Source: Bdellovibrionales bacterium (GTDB taxonomy: Bacteria > Bdellovibrionota > Bacteriovoracia > Bacteriovoracales > Bacteriovoracaceae). Taken from it: a DNA stretch of 64,000 bases. Below the pieces are notes generated by a model. That model was not told the DNA's origin and made no database searches. It was given only the letters and a program-made list of their open reading frames with translations. This document shows, in pieces, positions 25,554 to 34,974 of this stretch (position 1 is its first letter; every line of letters begins with the position of its first letter). The DNA lies in NCBI GenBank assembly GCA_018646675.1, contig JABGUH010000005.1, forward strand, positions 62,001 to 126,000, read 5' to 3'. Position numbers and translations under genes: made by a program.

Positions 25554-26921
25554 ATGATTGCGGAACTGATAAACAGACAAGATAGGGCCTTAAAAGGAAG
25601 ACCATTAGCTAGCATTAATAAAAGAAAAGAGCTGCTATCATCCCTATACCGATCGATTGAAAATTGTAGTCAGGAGATATATCAGGCACTGCAGCTTGAT
25701 CTGGGAAAGTCTAAATTCGAAGCTTATGTTTCTGAAATAGACTTTGTGCTGCATGAAATTAAAAGAGCGATAAAGATGGTTGATTCCTGGGCAAAACCAA
25801 AAAGAGTTGGTAGCCCGTGGGTATTTTTTCCGGCCCAAAGCTATATCTACCCTGAACCCTATGGAAAAGTGTTAATTATTGGGCCATGGAACTATCCATT
25901 CATGTTAGTGCTCTCTCCCTTAATTGGAGCATTGGCCGCAGGTAATCAGGCAATAATAAAGCCCTCTGAGATTTCGGTGGAAACTAGTAAGATTATCACT
26001 AAGGTGATTAATCAAGTGGGTGAGCCAGATCTTATTTCGGTTGTAGAGGGCGGGATCGAAGAGACAAGTGCTCTTCTTGATTGTCAATTTGACTATATCT
26101 TTTATACCGGCAATGGACAGGTAGGGCGGATAATATTAGAGAGGGCCGCTAAAAATCTTACCCCAACAACTTTGGAGTTGGGAGGAAAAAGTCCCTGTCT
26201 AGTATATACAGATCGCATTGACTTGGCGGCCAAAAGAGTTGTTTGGGGAAAATTTTTCAATGCTGGGCAGTCCTGTGTCGCCCCTGACTACGTATTGTTG
26301 AAACCGTCCAATAAGGCTAAATTTGTAGATGCTTGCAAAAAATGGCTAACCCATTTTTATGGTCAAGAGATTGATAGATCAGCTGACTATGGGAGAGTGA
26401 TAAATTCACGGCACTTCAATCGAATTTGCAACTATTTTACCGACGCGGAAGTTTTATGGGGAAATGTAAGAGATGCGAAGAGTAACTACCTATCTCCAAC
26501 CCTGCTTGACGCCAAGTTGGACTCAAAAATAATGGAGGAGGAGATCTTTGGCCCAGTTCTTCCTATCATTGAAGTGGATGATGTCTCTGCTGCAATTGAC
26601 TATATCGCTAGCAGAGATAAGCCCCTTGCTGCCTATGGGTTTTTTGATGCAGAAAGTGATAAACAGTTATATATTGCACGTATTACAGCGGGTGGAATGG
26701 TGATTAACGATACACTTATTCATCTCTCAAATGCGAATCTTCCATTTGGTGGTGTTGGAGAGAGTGGGATTGGAGCCTACCATGGCCATCACTCTTTTGA
26801 GACCTTCAGCCATAAAAAATCTGTGATGAGACGCTCTTTCTATTTTGAAAACTCACTAAGATATCCCCCCTATGCAGGCAAGCTCTCCTTGATCCGCAAA
26901 ATATTGGCGCTATTTGGCTAG
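25554..26921 (+). CDS. Class 3-type aldehyde dehydrogenase
   Basis: NAD(P)-dependent oxidation of aldehydes to acids. The 455-residue enzyme has GPWNYPFML (substrate entry, near residue 108), ELGGKSPCLV with the general-base Glu (about 209), and NAGQSCVAPDY with catalytic Cys (about 243). Length and sequence match the class 3/fatty aldehyde dehydrogenase group, which lacks the long N-terminus of class 1/2 enzymes. The C-terminus is hydrophobic/basic (YAGKLSLIRKILALFG), possibly membrane-binding. ATG 25554 has AGGAG nine bases upstream. Its stop overlaps the convergent YhhN gene by 12 bp. Confidence 0.9.
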   Translation: MIAELINRQDRALKGRPLASINKRKELLSSLYRSIENCSQEIYQALQLDLGKSKFEAYVSEIDFVLHEIKRAIKMVDSWAKPKRVGSPWVFFPAQSYIYPEPYGKVLIIGPWNYPFMLVLSPLIGALAAGNQAIIKPSEISVETSKIITKVINQVGEPDLISVVEGGIEETSALLDCQFDYIFYTGNGQVGRIILERAAKNLTPTTLELGGKSPCLVYTDRIDLAAKRVVWGKFFNAGQSCVAPDYVLLKPSNKAKFVDACKKWLTHFYGQEIDRSADYGRVINSRHFNRICNYFTDAEVLWGNVRDAKSNYLSPTLLDAKLDSKIMEEEIFGPVLPIIEVDDVSAAIDYIASRDKPLAAYGFFDAESDKQLYIARITAGGMVINDTLIHLSNANLPFGGVGESGIGAYHGHHSFETFSHKKSVMRRSFYFENSLRYPPYAGKLSLIRKILALFG

Positions 26922-27566
26922 GACAACGGTCTGTCCTAATGAGAGAGCAATTAGTAACTGTGCTGTATAGTAGGTGGAGAGCACAAAAAACTGAGCAAGG
27001 GGAATTTTTCTTCTAAAACGGTTCCAGGCTAAAGTTGTATCTGAAATCATAAAAAAGAGAGCACCGGTTGCGGCGAGCATGGTCGCAAATTGCTCTAGTT
27101 GGAAATATCTCTCCCATGCCTGTTGACCCATAATTGAGATTACCGCAATGTAGATAGCTACAGGTATTTTCATCTTGGCCAGAAAGGGGTTTAATAATCC
27201 AAAAATTACTGTTGCAAACAGTAGTAGTGCACCCGCCGTTATTGGACTGGTAAGAGGTATTATCTTTGAATTAAATGCGACGATATAGAATAGATGACCA
27301 ATTAGAAAGCTGATCAGACCGATTATAAATTTATCGGTCGGCCACATCAGGGCAACGTCCCCCCCAATACAGAAGAGTAGACCAACCAGTATCATCCAGT
27401 GATAGAGACCCATCACTTCTGGTAAAGAGACTAATCCAGTCAGGGTGATTAACACCATAGTCAAAGGTTTAAATATGTAGATTCTTTTTCTATTTTGATG
27501 TAGTTCGGAATAGATGTGGATAGAGGCACTAATAGCGACCGCTATCCACAATATGATTATTAACAT
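26910..27566 (-). CDS. yhhN: YhhN family protein, predicted lysoplasmalogenase
   Basis: A 218-residue integral membrane protein of about eight hydrophobic segments. It matches the YhhN/TMEM86 family: KPLTMVLI, the polar motif CIGGDVALMW, LGFLIGHxFY-like SFLIGHLFYIVAF and SDTTLAWNRF. Characterised members hydrolyse the vinyl-ether bond of lysoplasmalogens, releasing a fatty aldehyde. The gene is convergent with the aldehyde dehydrogenase, which could consume that aldehyde; this functional link is inference. The PhnD-like gene ends one base before its start region on the same strand, so the two may be co-transcribed. Confidence 0.85.
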   Translation of the reverse strand: MLIIILWIAVAISASIHIYSELHQNRKRIYIFKPLTMVLITLTGLVSLPEVMGLYHWMILVGLLFCIGGDVALMWPTDKFIIGLISFLIGHLFYIVAFNSKIIPLTSPITAGALLLFATVIFGLLNPFLAKMKIPVAIYIAVISIMGQQAWERYFQLEQFATMLAATGALFFMISDTTLAWNRFRRKIPLAQFFVLSTYYTAQLLIALSLGQTVVLAK

Positions 27567-27567
27567 G

Positions 27568-28407
27568 TTAAAATTTAAATTCGGGTGTGACTCCCGCTTT
27601 GGCCAGTAGTTTCAGGGTGTGTTCGAAATCTTTCTTATTAGTGACGATATAGCGCCTTATCTTTAATTTTGTTTTTACCGCCACTGCTTCAGTAGAGCTA
27701 TCGGCTTCAATGTTTAGTAATATCTCTTTTATCCTTTTCGCCATTTTGGGATCGATCTTTTTTGAGACAATCATTGTGCCATTGGGATTCTCCCCGCTAT
27801 CTTTTCCTACCTGCTCTAGATTTGGATACTTACCCTTAAGTGTCTCCCATACCCAGTTCTTAACAATAGCAATGTCGGCTGCACCTTTGGCCAAAGCATT
27901 GACTGCCATGCCATGGGAGCCGGCGATTTTTAGGCGATGGGTTTGGCCTAAAATGGAGCGGGCAAAAAATTCGCCACTTGATGCTAAGGCACTACAGATA
28001 ATTTTTTTATCTGCAAGATATTTTTTATTCAATATGACTTTGTGGCCAATCCCTTGGGGGGCAATGACTACTGCCCAGTAGGTACTCCAGCCATCTTGAT
28101 GCACTGGTCGTACTAGAGGGGTAGCTAGACCTTTAATCATCATTGTTCCAGCAACACCAGAGCCCGCAAACATGGCATCCACATCACCGTTTGCAAATTT
28201 AACCGCAGCGTCACGGTAGTTGCGATACCCTTTGAGTTTTAGCTCAATCCCCATTACCTTAAGGTATTTTTTTAGGACTGCATACTTGGCAGCAACACCT
28301 GGCCGATCCTGCATGATTCCTAGTTTTAGCTCTGAAGCCATTAGACCGCTACTCATTATGCATAAGATCAAGGAACCAAACATTAACAATGACGTAATTT
28401 GTCTCAT
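27568..28407 (-). CDS. PhnD-like phosphate/phosphonate-type periplasmic binding protein, without transporter
   Basis: A 279-residue secreted binding protein of the PhnD/PF12974 type. Signal peptide (LLMFGSLILCIMSSGLMAS), then KLGIMQDRPGVAAKYAVLKKYL, DAAVKFANGDVDAMFAGSGV, NALAKGAADIAIVKNWVW and TMIVSKKIDP, the usual two-lobe layout. The ATP-binding and permease genes that usually accompany phosphonate import are absent on both sides. Instead the upstream gene, 67 bp away on the same strand, is a chemoreceptor, so this protein may feed a sensory rather than a transport pathway. Start ATG 28407 has GGAG upstream. Confidence 0.8.
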   Translation of the reverse strand: MRQITSLLMFGSLILCIMSSGLMASELKLGIMQDRPGVAAKYAVLKKYLKVMGIELKLKGYRNYRDAAVKFANGDVDAMFAGSGVAGTMMIKGLATPLVRPVHQDGWSTYWAVVIAPQGIGHKVILNKKYLADKKIICSALASSGEFFARSILGQTHRLKIAGSHGMAVNALAKGAADIAIVKNWVWETLKGKYPNLEQVGKDSGENPNGTMIVSKKIDPKMAKRIKEILLNIEADSSTEAVAVKTKLKIRRYIVTNKKDFEHTLKLLAKAGVTPEFKF

Positions 28408-28473
28408 CGCAATCTCCATTTATAGTTAAAATTTAGTGGTATATAGCATATTAAATTTCTACTCATTGGCCAA

Positions 28474-29790
28474 TTATCTTTTTTTACGGCCGACAACTAC
28501 CAGGATTAGTCGGGCAACCAGATCATCCAGGCGTTTCGCTTGATTCGATACCTCGGAAGCAGATGAAGATGTCTCTTCGGCCAGTGCTGCCGTGTTTTGC
28601 GTATTGCGGTCAATCTGGTTCAGTGCCTGGCCAATCTGGGTAAAGCCAGAGGATTGCTCTTTGGTGGCGGCAGCGACGCTATTATTGAGTTGAGCTACTT
28701 CTTGAGAGGAGGCGACGATCTCCTTTAACACGATGGCACTATTATCCGCCATGTCGGCCCCAGTGATAACGTCATTGGAGCTGGTTTTAATTAGGGTGGT
28801 TATCTCTTTTGCTGCAGTCGTACTCTTTTGGGCAAGATTACGAACTGCTTCAGCTACGACTGCAAAACCTCGCCCTTCATCTCCAGCGCGGGCAGCTTCA
28901 ACCGCCGCATTCAGTGCCAACAAATTTGTTTGAAAGGCGATATTTTCAATTACGGAGATAATCTCCACTACTTGAGTTGAGCTTTTAGAGATCCCCTGCA
29001 TGGCTTGAATGAGGTTATCTATCTCATCCTGCCCTCGCAGTGCTGCTTGCTGGCTGACTTCTGAGTGCTGACTTACCTTGTTGGCGCTCTCTTCCGCCAG
29101 AGTGACCATTGATGAGAGCTCCTCGATAGAGCTAACCGTCTCTTCGAGCGAAGCTGCGCTGTTGTTGACTCCATCAGAGAGTGAGTTACTGGCCGAGGAG
29201 AGTTGCAGACTTGCCTGTGTTAGATCAGATCCCATCTGTCCCAACGGGAGAATAATTTGGTTTAGCTGTTCTGAAATTTTACGAGTAATGAGAGCAATAG
29301 TGATCCCTAGAAATAATAGAGCGAGTATGGTTGTTAAGGTAACAGTAACCAGTGATTTTTTTTCGCTCGCCTTTAAGATGTCCTTACGATAGGCAATTTT
29401 AACTGTCCCCAAGAGGGTTCCTTCTTGTTTAATCTGTTTTTGAAATAACAGCAAATTTGAAAAGTCCTTAATTTTGGGGCTTGCGGAGGTCAGTAGTTTA
29501 TCTTTATCATCGAAGAAAGCAGCATAAGCAACCTCTTCATCCTTAATTATATTTAGAACAAGTCGTTCAAGAGAGTCAAAGTCAAATGAGAGGTAGTTGT
29601 TGGTGCTGGATTCTGATAAAAATGAGATAGTAGAGTTACCACGTGACTCCATCATCTCAGAAAATGTGGAGCTGTACTGACGACTTAAGATTAGGCTGAG
29701 GATAACTAGTGATGCCACCATAAACATCATAGTGGGCAAGAGAAATCTTTTACCGAGGGCGGTTAGACGAAAGAAGCGTGAAAAGCTCAT
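28474..29790 (-). CDS. Methyl-accepting chemotaxis protein
   Basis: A 438-residue chemoreceptor. N-terminal membrane helix ([20 protein letters not shown]), a small periplasmic sensor domain (about 130 residues), a second helix ([23 protein letters not shown]), then a HAMP-poor linker and the signalling coiled coil with the hairpin tip [44 protein letters not shown]. No C-terminal CheR-binding pentapeptide is visible. ATG 29790 has AGGGAT upstream; two earlier ATGs lack one. The signalling domain is very similar in arrangement to the receptor at 41191, including an SLEETVSS start. It lies 67 bp upstream of the orphan PhnD-like protein gene. Confidence 0.93.
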   Translation of the reverse strand: MSFSRFFRLTALGKRFLLPTMMFMVASLVILSLILSRQYSSTFSEMMESRGNSTISFLSESSTNNYLSFDFDSLERLVLNIIKDEEVAYAAFFDDKDKLLTSASPKIKDFSNLLLFQKQIKQEGTLLGTVKIAYRKDILKASEKKSLVTVTLTTILALLFLGITIALITRKISEQLNQIILPLGQMGSDLTQASLQLSSASNSLSDGVNNSAASLEETVSSIEELSSMVTLAEESANKVSQHSEVSQQAALRGQDEIDNLIQAMQGISKSSTQVVEIISVIENIAFQTNLLALNAAVEAARAGDEGRGFAVVAEAVRNLAQKSTTAAKEITTLIKTSSNDVITGADMADNSAIVLKEIVASSQEVAQLNNSVAAATKEQSSGFTQIGQALNQIDRNTQNTAALAEETSSSASEVSNQAKRLDDLVARLILVVVGRKKR

Positions 29791-30054
29791 AGATAAATCC
29801 CTATCTGATTTATATTTCATTACAATTAGTAGAAATAGTATCTCAAATAGAAGCTTCAAGTCATGGAAATTTTAGTAGTTTATAAATTGGTTGATTCAGA
29901 CAGTAAAGCTGCTCTTCTAACGAGGCGATACGATCTCGATTGATAACGACACGGCTTAACGTGTTGAAATTATGGCGGAAAATAGTTGCATTAGCAGTTT
30001 ACATTATTGACCCGCGGTGTTACATGAGGTTATCCATAAAAGGGAGACTGTGAT

Positions 30055-31020
30055 ATGAAGATGTTAATTAAGTATAGTAGAGTTTTGGTAATTTTTTATA
30101 CTCTGATATTTAGTCTAAATGCTACTGCCGAGCGAGTAGATATCTGGGCATCAATCCCTTTTCTTAGAGGTGCAGATCTCTGTGCTTATCAAAATGCTTT
30201 TGGTCAGACTCGACAAGAGTACATGTCCTCCATGGTGGATTATGCTTCTCAACTGATGTGGTATGGTACAGGAGGTCTTGAGGCGGCCAACATCTTAAAA
30301 GATTTTGACTCTCTCTATGATCGGCATAAAAAGTTAGCGACTATGGGGAACTATCTAGACGTAACCTTAGAGTTGACACTTAAGTCTTATCTCTCCGACT
30401 ACTACCGAAATATACGGACAAGAGAGCAGAAGGTTAGCTTCCGCCACTTAACTTCTTTAAAGAGCGTCATAGAGGCGTTAAAAAGAGGTGAAAGACCGAT
30501 GGATTTTGATGACTCGATGATGGAGGAGTTGGACTATATTGCTTATGGCAGTTACTCCTATGCTCCAAGCTGTCAAGGGAGAGTCAACGTAACGTTGCAT
30601 CTAATTGGTCGCGATGGAAGAGTTCTCAGCTACCATGGCTTGGGTAAGCCACATTTAGTTATGTCTCAAATCGCATCTGATATTTTTGAAGATTTTCAAA
30701 GAACGACATTCCCCACCACTATTGAAATTGGCAGTCGGAGATTGACCATTCTAGGCGATCTGAATGGAGAGATTGGCACGGTCAATAATCCAACTAGGGC
30801 CGAGCATGCGTGCCAAGTGATAGGTGCCAGGTTGCCCAATCGAGAGGAGCTTGAATTCATCGACTTGATGGGTGATTTTAATGGAGGCGTTTCCATTGGA
30901 AACTCTGTCTGGGCAATGCCCAATGGTTATATTTACCACCCTCAACTAATGAATCCGACGCCAGTCAGAAGGGTGAGTGAAGTTAATACAAGGACATTCC
31001 TATACTACTGTATTAAGTAG
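30055..31020 (+). CDS. Hypothetical exported protein with DUF1566/lectin-like C-terminus
   Basis: A 321-residue product with signal peptide (VLVIFYTLIFSLNATAE). The middle is helical and charged. The last 90 residues contain HACQVIGARLPNREELEFID, followed by GNSVWAMPNGYIYHP, resembling the 'cxxxGxRLPTxxEL' motif of DUF1566/Lcl-type secreted domains. Two cysteines, in ACQV and YYCIK, could pair. It is not assignable further. GGGAG precedes ATG 30055. Upstream 264 bp (29791-30054) have no open frame; they hold a short ACACG-GCTTAA-CGTGT inverted repeat. Confidence 0.62.
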   Translation: MKMLIKYSRVLVIFYTLIFSLNATAERVDIWASIPFLRGADLCAYQNAFGQTRQEYMSSMVDYASQLMWYGTGGLEAANILKDFDSLYDRHKKLATMGNYLDVTLELTLKSYLSDYYRNIRTREQKVSFRHLTSLKSVIEALKRGERPMDFDDSMMEELDYIAYGSYSYAPSCQGRVNVTLHLIGRDGRVLSYHGLGKPHLVMSQIASDIFEDFQRTTFPTTIEIGSRRLTILGDLNGEIGTVNNPTRAEHACQVIGARLPNREELEFIDLMGDFNGGVSIGNSVWAMPNGYIYHPQLMNPTPVRRVSEVNTRTFLYYCIK

Positions 31021-31228
31021 TGGTGGCGGTGCCTACAATTTCGCTTTTCATAGTATCATACTGCTTTAAAAGAGAGTCTCAGGACTAGTTGAAATCCCCA
31101 GTATTTGTGTAATCTATCGCTATAAGTGCTAGAAGTATTATCACTGTGATTTTACTAGGAAAAGGGGTTTGTTTTGTTCTATTGTAACTGTTGAAAGTTA
31201 TTTTCATAATGATCTGCCCGGAGAGAAA

Positions 31229-32461
31229 ATGGAGCTAAAGAATGGACGTTTTGAGATTCAAGGAGTGGATCTGGAAAAGTTATGCCAAAAATATGATTCC
31301 CCACTATATATCTATGACGCCCAAATAATGAAGAAACAGGTAGACACTCTCTTGCGGGGATTATCGGGAGTAAACTGTAAGATAAAATATGCGATGAAGG
31401 CCCTAAGCAATATCTCGGTTTTGAAATATCTTAAGACTCTTGGAGTTGGACTGGATTGTGTCTCAATTCAAGAAGTAAGGACCGGGAAGATGGTAGGATA
31501 CCACCCTTCTGATATTCTATTTACTCCCAATAGTATCTCTTTTGAAGAGATTAAAGAGGCGGTTGCGGAAAGAGTAGTAATTAATATTGATAACATCTCC
31601 ATCCTTGAACAGTTTGGCCATGAGTATGGAGATCAAGTTGAGTGCTGTATTAGATTAAACCCTCACATTATGGCCGGAGGTAGTGTAAAAATCAGCACCG
31701 GACATATTGATAGTAAATTTGGAATTTCTATCTATCAAATGCGTCATCTGTTAAGGATTATCGATAACTATAAGATAAAGGTAATCGGAATTCATGTACA
31801 CACCGGTTCAGATATTCTAGATATCGGCGCTTTTTTACAGGGAGCGGAGATTATTTTTGATGCTGCTCACAGTTTTAAGGATCTTAAGTTTTTAGATTTT
31901 GGAAGTGGTTTTAAAGTTCCATATCAAGAGGGAGATATTAGCACTGATGTTTCAGAGTTAGGTGATCAGTTGGCGATACGCTATAAAGATTTTTGTATAG
32001 AGTATGGCAAGGAACTTGAAATTTGGTTTGAGCCAGGAAAGTTTATTGTTAGTGAGTCAGGTATTTTGGTGGTACGAGTAAATAGCTTAAAGACCACCCC
32101 CGCTTCCGTCTTTGCAGCGGTCAATTCAGGTTTAAATCACTTGATTAGGCCGATGATGTACGATGCGCACCATGAAGTAGTTAATCTAACTAATACCGAG
32201 GGACATAAAAGAATTTACACCGTAGTGGGATATATCTGTGAAACTGATACTTTTGGCAGTGACCGAAAACTCCATGATGTACGAGAGGGGGATCTGTTGG
32301 CGATTAAAAATGCCGGAGCCTATGGCATGAGTATGGCATCAAACTATAATTCACGCTTGAAGCCAGCTGAAGTTATGATTCTTGACGGAGAGGACCATCT
32401 GATTCGTCGCCGAGAGGAGTTGGAAGACCTCTTCCCCACCCAGTTAGAGATTGAGTGCTGA
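31229..32461 (+). CDS. lysA: Diaminopimelate decarboxylase
   Basis: PLP-dependent last step of lysine synthesis, in the cytoplasm. 410 residues; marks are KYAMKALSN with the PLP lysine (about residue 58), HVHTGSD, DFGSGFKVPY and EPGKFIV for phosphate and substrate contacts, and the second-subunit-type NAGAYGMSMASNYNSR near the C-terminus. The frame is open from TTG 31169, but ATG 31229 with GGAGAG gives the usual MELKNGRFE start. It stands alone; no other lysine genes are nearby, so the enzyme may be the scavenging/last-step gene placed apart. Confidence 0.93.
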   Translation: MELKNGRFEIQGVDLEKLCQKYDSPLYIYDAQIMKKQVDTLLRGLSGVNCKIKYAMKALSNISVLKYLKTLGVGLDCVSIQEVRTGKMVGYHPSDILFTPNSISFEEIKEAVAERVVINIDNISILEQFGHEYGDQVECCIRLNPHIMAGGSVKISTGHIDSKFGISIYQMRHLLRIIDNYKIKVIGIHVHTGSDILDIGAFLQGAEIIFDAAHSFKDLKFLDFGSGFKVPYQEGDISTDVSELGDQLAIRYKDFCIEYGKELEIWFEPGKFIVSESGILVVRVNSLKTTPASVFAAVNSGLNHLIRPMMYDAHHEVVNLTNTEGHKRIYTVVGYICETDTFGSDRKLHDVREGDLLAIKNAGAYGMSMASNYNSRLKPAEVMILDGEDHLIRRREELEDLFPTQLEIEC

Positions 32462-32480
32462 GCTAATATTTAGCATTTTT
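32462..32480 (+). terminator. Weak Rho-independent terminator after lysA
   Basis: GCTAA-TAT-TTAGC (32462-32474) followed by ATTTTTG starts directly after the lysA stop codon. The stem is short (5 bp), so the signal is modest. Confidence 0.45.
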
Positions 32481-32577
32481 GATCGGCAGCCAAAATGGTC
32501 AACGTGAACCAGTTAGCAAAGGGATAATATTATAGCAATCTACGCTCACTTAAGGTGAGATCAGATAATATTCTACT

Positions 32578-33648
32578 ATGTTAACAAAACTTATCCTTCT
32601 ACTTTTTGTGGTGATGCCGATGATATCACAAGACATTTTTGCCAATCAGCTAAAAAAGGCGACTTTTGCGGGTGGTTGTTTTTGGTGTATGGAGCCTCCA
32701 TTTGAAAAGTTGGCAGGTGTGAAATCTGTCGTCTCTGGTTTTAGCGGTGGCAAGGAGATCGATCCATCCTATCAGGATGTTTCTCAAGGGAAGACGGGAC
32801 ATGTTGAGGCAATTCAAATTGTCTATGACTCAGAGCGGGTAGGATACAATGAGCTACTCGAAATATTTTGGACTAATATTGACCCCACTGATGCTAATGG
32901 TCAGTTTGTAGATCGTGGTCGACAATATGCCAGTGCTATTTTTTATCATGATGACCAGCAAAAACGGCTGGCAGAGCAGTCACTGGCCCTCTTAACCAGC
33001 AAAAAAATTTTTAAACAGCAGATTAAAACTGCTATTCGGCCCTACCACTCATTCTATCTAGCAGATGATTACCATCAAGATTATTATAAGAAAAATATTG
33101 TGACTAGGTCCAAGTACAGATACTACCGAGCGCTTTCAGGGCGAGATCAGTATCTGGAGAGCGTTTGGAAGGGGAGGGAGCTGGATCTAGATTCTCATCC
33201 AACATCTAGCAATCACAAACTCAGTAGTGCTCAATTAAAGAGTGTGCTGACTACTTTACAGTATCATGTAACACAGGAGGATGGTACAGAGCCGCCATTT
33301 AAAAACGAATATTGGGATAACCATCAAGAAGGAATCTACGTCGATATTGTTACTAAAGAGCCACTATTTGGCTCTCGTGACAAGTTCGATTCTGGTAGTG
33401 GCTGGCCTTCATTTAGTGACGTATTGGAGCAAGATAGCATTGTCCGTCGTGAGGATAACTCGCTTTTTAATCAAAGAGTAGAGATAAGATCTAAGGTTGG
33501 AGATTCCCACTTAGGGCATCTGTTCACAGATGGGCCGAAGCCCTCAGGTCTTCGTTACTGTATTAACTCCGCATCATTAAAATTTATTAAACGAGAGGAT
33601 ATGCAGCGACTTGGTTATGGAAAGTATCTAAAATATTTTTCAAAATAG
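32578..33648 (+). CDS. msrAB: Exported peptide methionine sulfoxide reductase, MsrA-MsrB fusion
   Basis: Repairs oxidised methionine (S- and R-sulfoxides). 356 residues with a signal peptide ([18 protein letters not shown]), so it acts in the periplasm, as for the N-terminally exported MsrAB enzymes. MsrA domain: [11 protein letters not shown] (about 32-42) and [11 protein letters not shown]. MsrB domain: [11 protein letters not shown] and catalytic RYCINSAS. The CxxC zinc pairs that many MsrB proteins carry are replaced here ([12 protein letters not shown]), a known zinc-free variant. No Shine-Dalgarno sequence is obvious before ATG 32578. A rubrerythrin follows, suggesting an oxidant-defence pair. 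Confidence 0.95.
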   Translation: MLTKLILLLFVVMPMISQDIFANQLKKATFAGGCFWCMEPPFEKLAGVKSVVSGFSGGKEIDPSYQDVSQGKTGHVEAIQIVYDSERVGYNELLEIFWTNIDPTDANGQFVDRGRQYASAIFYHDDQQKRLAEQSLALLTSKKIFKQQIKTAIRPYHSFYLADDYHQDYYKKNIVTRSKYRYYRALSGRDQYLESVWKGRELDLDSHPTSSNHKLSSAQLKSVLTTLQYHVTQEDGTEPPFKNEYWDNHQEGIYVDIVTKEPLFGSRDKFDSGSGWPSFSDVLEQDSIVRREDNSLFNQRVEIRSKVGDSHLGHLFTDGPKPSGLRYCINSASLKFIKREDMQRLGYGKYLKYFSK

Positions 33649-33682
33649 CTGGTTAAGTTATTGTCGTGCTTTTCCAGTTGAC

Positions 33683-33747
33683 TTGCCAAATTGCCTTTGT
33701 GCATTGATTAGAAAGTTAGATGTTGCAAATTATTTACTATTTGGCAA
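33683..33747. repeat. 9-bp inverted repeat upstream of rubrerythrin
   Basis: TTGCCAAAT (33683-33691) and ATTTGGCAA (33739-33747) are perfect inverted copies 47 bp apart, about 85-140 bp before the rubrerythrin start. They could be paired binding sites for a dimeric regulator or the outer arms of a long leader hairpin. No regulator family is recognised. Confidence 0.35.
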
Positions 33748-33829
33748 TTTTGGATTGTAAGTAGAGAAAAAGAGTTGCTTGATACCATTTTTATCTTATA
33801 TATAAATATTAAAAAAGGAGGAGATCAGT

Positions 33830-34327
33830 ATGGCGACAACAATGGAAAATCTTGCAGAGGCATTTGCTGGTGAGTCACAGGCAAATCGAAAATACTTAGC
33901 ATTTGCCCAGCAAGCGGATAAAGATGGATTTAAGCAGGTGGCAAAGTTATTTCGAGCGGCGGCTGAAGCAGAGACTATTCATGCCCACGGCCACTTAAAA
34001 GCGATGGATGGTGTTAAAAGTACCGAGGAAAACTTAGAAGCGGCAATAGCCGGTGAGACTTTTGAGTACAAAAATATGTATCCAGCCATGCTTGAGCAGG
34101 CGGAAAAAGATAATCATCCTGCTAAAAGGATGTTTAAGTGGGCAATGGAGACCGAAGAGATACATGCTAACTTTTATCAAATGGCCCTGGCTGCAGTTAA
34201 AGCAGGAAGAGATTTAGCTGATGAGGTCTATCTCTGCCCACTATGTGGCCACTTGGAGTTTAAAAATCCACCGGCCAACTGCCCTGTTTGTGGGGTGCCA
34301 GCAGACAAATATGTGCTGATTGGCTGA
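33830..34327 (+). CDS. rbr: Rubrerythrin
   Basis: Non-haem diiron peroxidase that reduces hydrogen peroxide; cytoplasmic. 165 residues: a four-helix ferritin-like domain with ligands in AGESQANRKY, EAETIHAH, AGETFEYKNMY and METEEIHANF, then a C-terminal rubredoxin domain with CPLCGHLEF and CPVCG. A very strong ribosome site (AAGGAGGAG) indicates high expression. It overlaps or abuts the next gene (34344), a small membrane protein. Confidence 0.96.
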   Translation: MATTMENLAEAFAGESQANRKYLAFAQQADKDGFKQVAKLFRAAAEAETIHAHGHLKAMDGVKSTEENLEAAIAGETFEYKNMYPAMLEQAEKDNHPAKRMFKWAMETEEIHANFYQMALAAVKAGRDLADEVYLCPLCGHLEFKNPPANCPVCGVPADKYVLIG

Positions 34328-34343
34328 AAGAGGAGAGGTCAAA

Positions 34344-34781
34344 GTGTTGAAGGTTAGTCAAACTATTTTAATTCTAACTTCTGGTATAATCTGGACATGC
34401 ATCGGGATTTTGTTAATTTCAATCGCATCCAGATGGTTTCATTTACTAACTAACCTTCAACTCATCACCTCGCTCTCACTGGGTGTTATTATTGGAACAC
34501 TCTTTGCGACCTTTGGACTTAGTCGGTTGGCGAAGAAAAATATAACTCGGATTAGCAATTTTCCAGAAAAAGCGAGTATTTTTGCTTTTCAGCGTGGGAA
34601 AACATACTTTCTAATTTTACTTATGATCAGTCTTGGGATGTTCATGCGTAACACCTCATATGTTCCTAAATTCGTTCTAACACCAATCTACTTAAGTATG
34701 GGGTTGGGCCTGTTGATTGCCAGCTTCTACTACTATAAGCAGATTATTAGCAGTCGGCATCTGGCCGCATCAATTAAATAA
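34344..34781 (+). CDS. Hypothetical four-helix membrane protein
   Basis: A 145-residue product with four hydrophobic segments (TILILTSGIIWTCIGILLI, ITSLSLGVIIGTLFATFGL, YFLILLMISLGMFM, YLSMGLGLLIASFYYY) and basic loops. The start is GTG 34344 (with AGGAGAGG just upstream); the frame is open from TTG 34320 inside the rubrerythrin stop region. It follows rubrerythrin by 16 bp and may be co-transcribed. Family unknown. Confidence 0.65.
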   Translation: MLKVSQTILILTSGIIWTCIGILLISIASRWFHLLTNLQLITSLSLGVIIGTLFATFGLSRLAKKNITRISNFPEKASIFAFQRGKTYFLILLMISLGMFMRNTSYVPKFVLTPIYLSMGLGLLIASFYYYKQIISSRHLAASIK

Positions 34782-34921
34782 TTTTCCAACGATATGAATG
34801 GATGGATTTCATCTCTATAGCTAGTGGGTCTCTTAAATTTTATGGAGCTAGAAAAGGCCCGTTTCAATGACGCCCTTTACACTATTTTGTCAGAGACTCA
34901 AAGGTGCTTACTCAAACAAAT

Positions 34922-34941
34922 AGTTGCAACCTCTTGCAACT
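34922..34941. terminator. 8-bp hairpin between convergent genes
   Basis: AGTTGCAA-CCTC-TTGCAACT (34922-34941) is a perfect 8-bp stem with a 4-base loop, between the membrane protein gene and the convergent LysM/barrel gene. No T-run follows on the plus strand; on the minus strand a weakly T-rich tail (CTATTTGTTT) does. It may serve as a terminator for the minus-strand gene. Confidence 0.4.
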
Positions 34942-34974
34942 TGGCAAGTCCACAAAGTTTGCAGGTATTAATTG

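Noticed and set aside
23296-28407. Treating the symporter and the PhnD-like protein as one phosphonate uptake system
   Set aside because: The symporter is of the dicarboxylate family and unrelated to ABC phosphonate importers; no ABC subunits are present.
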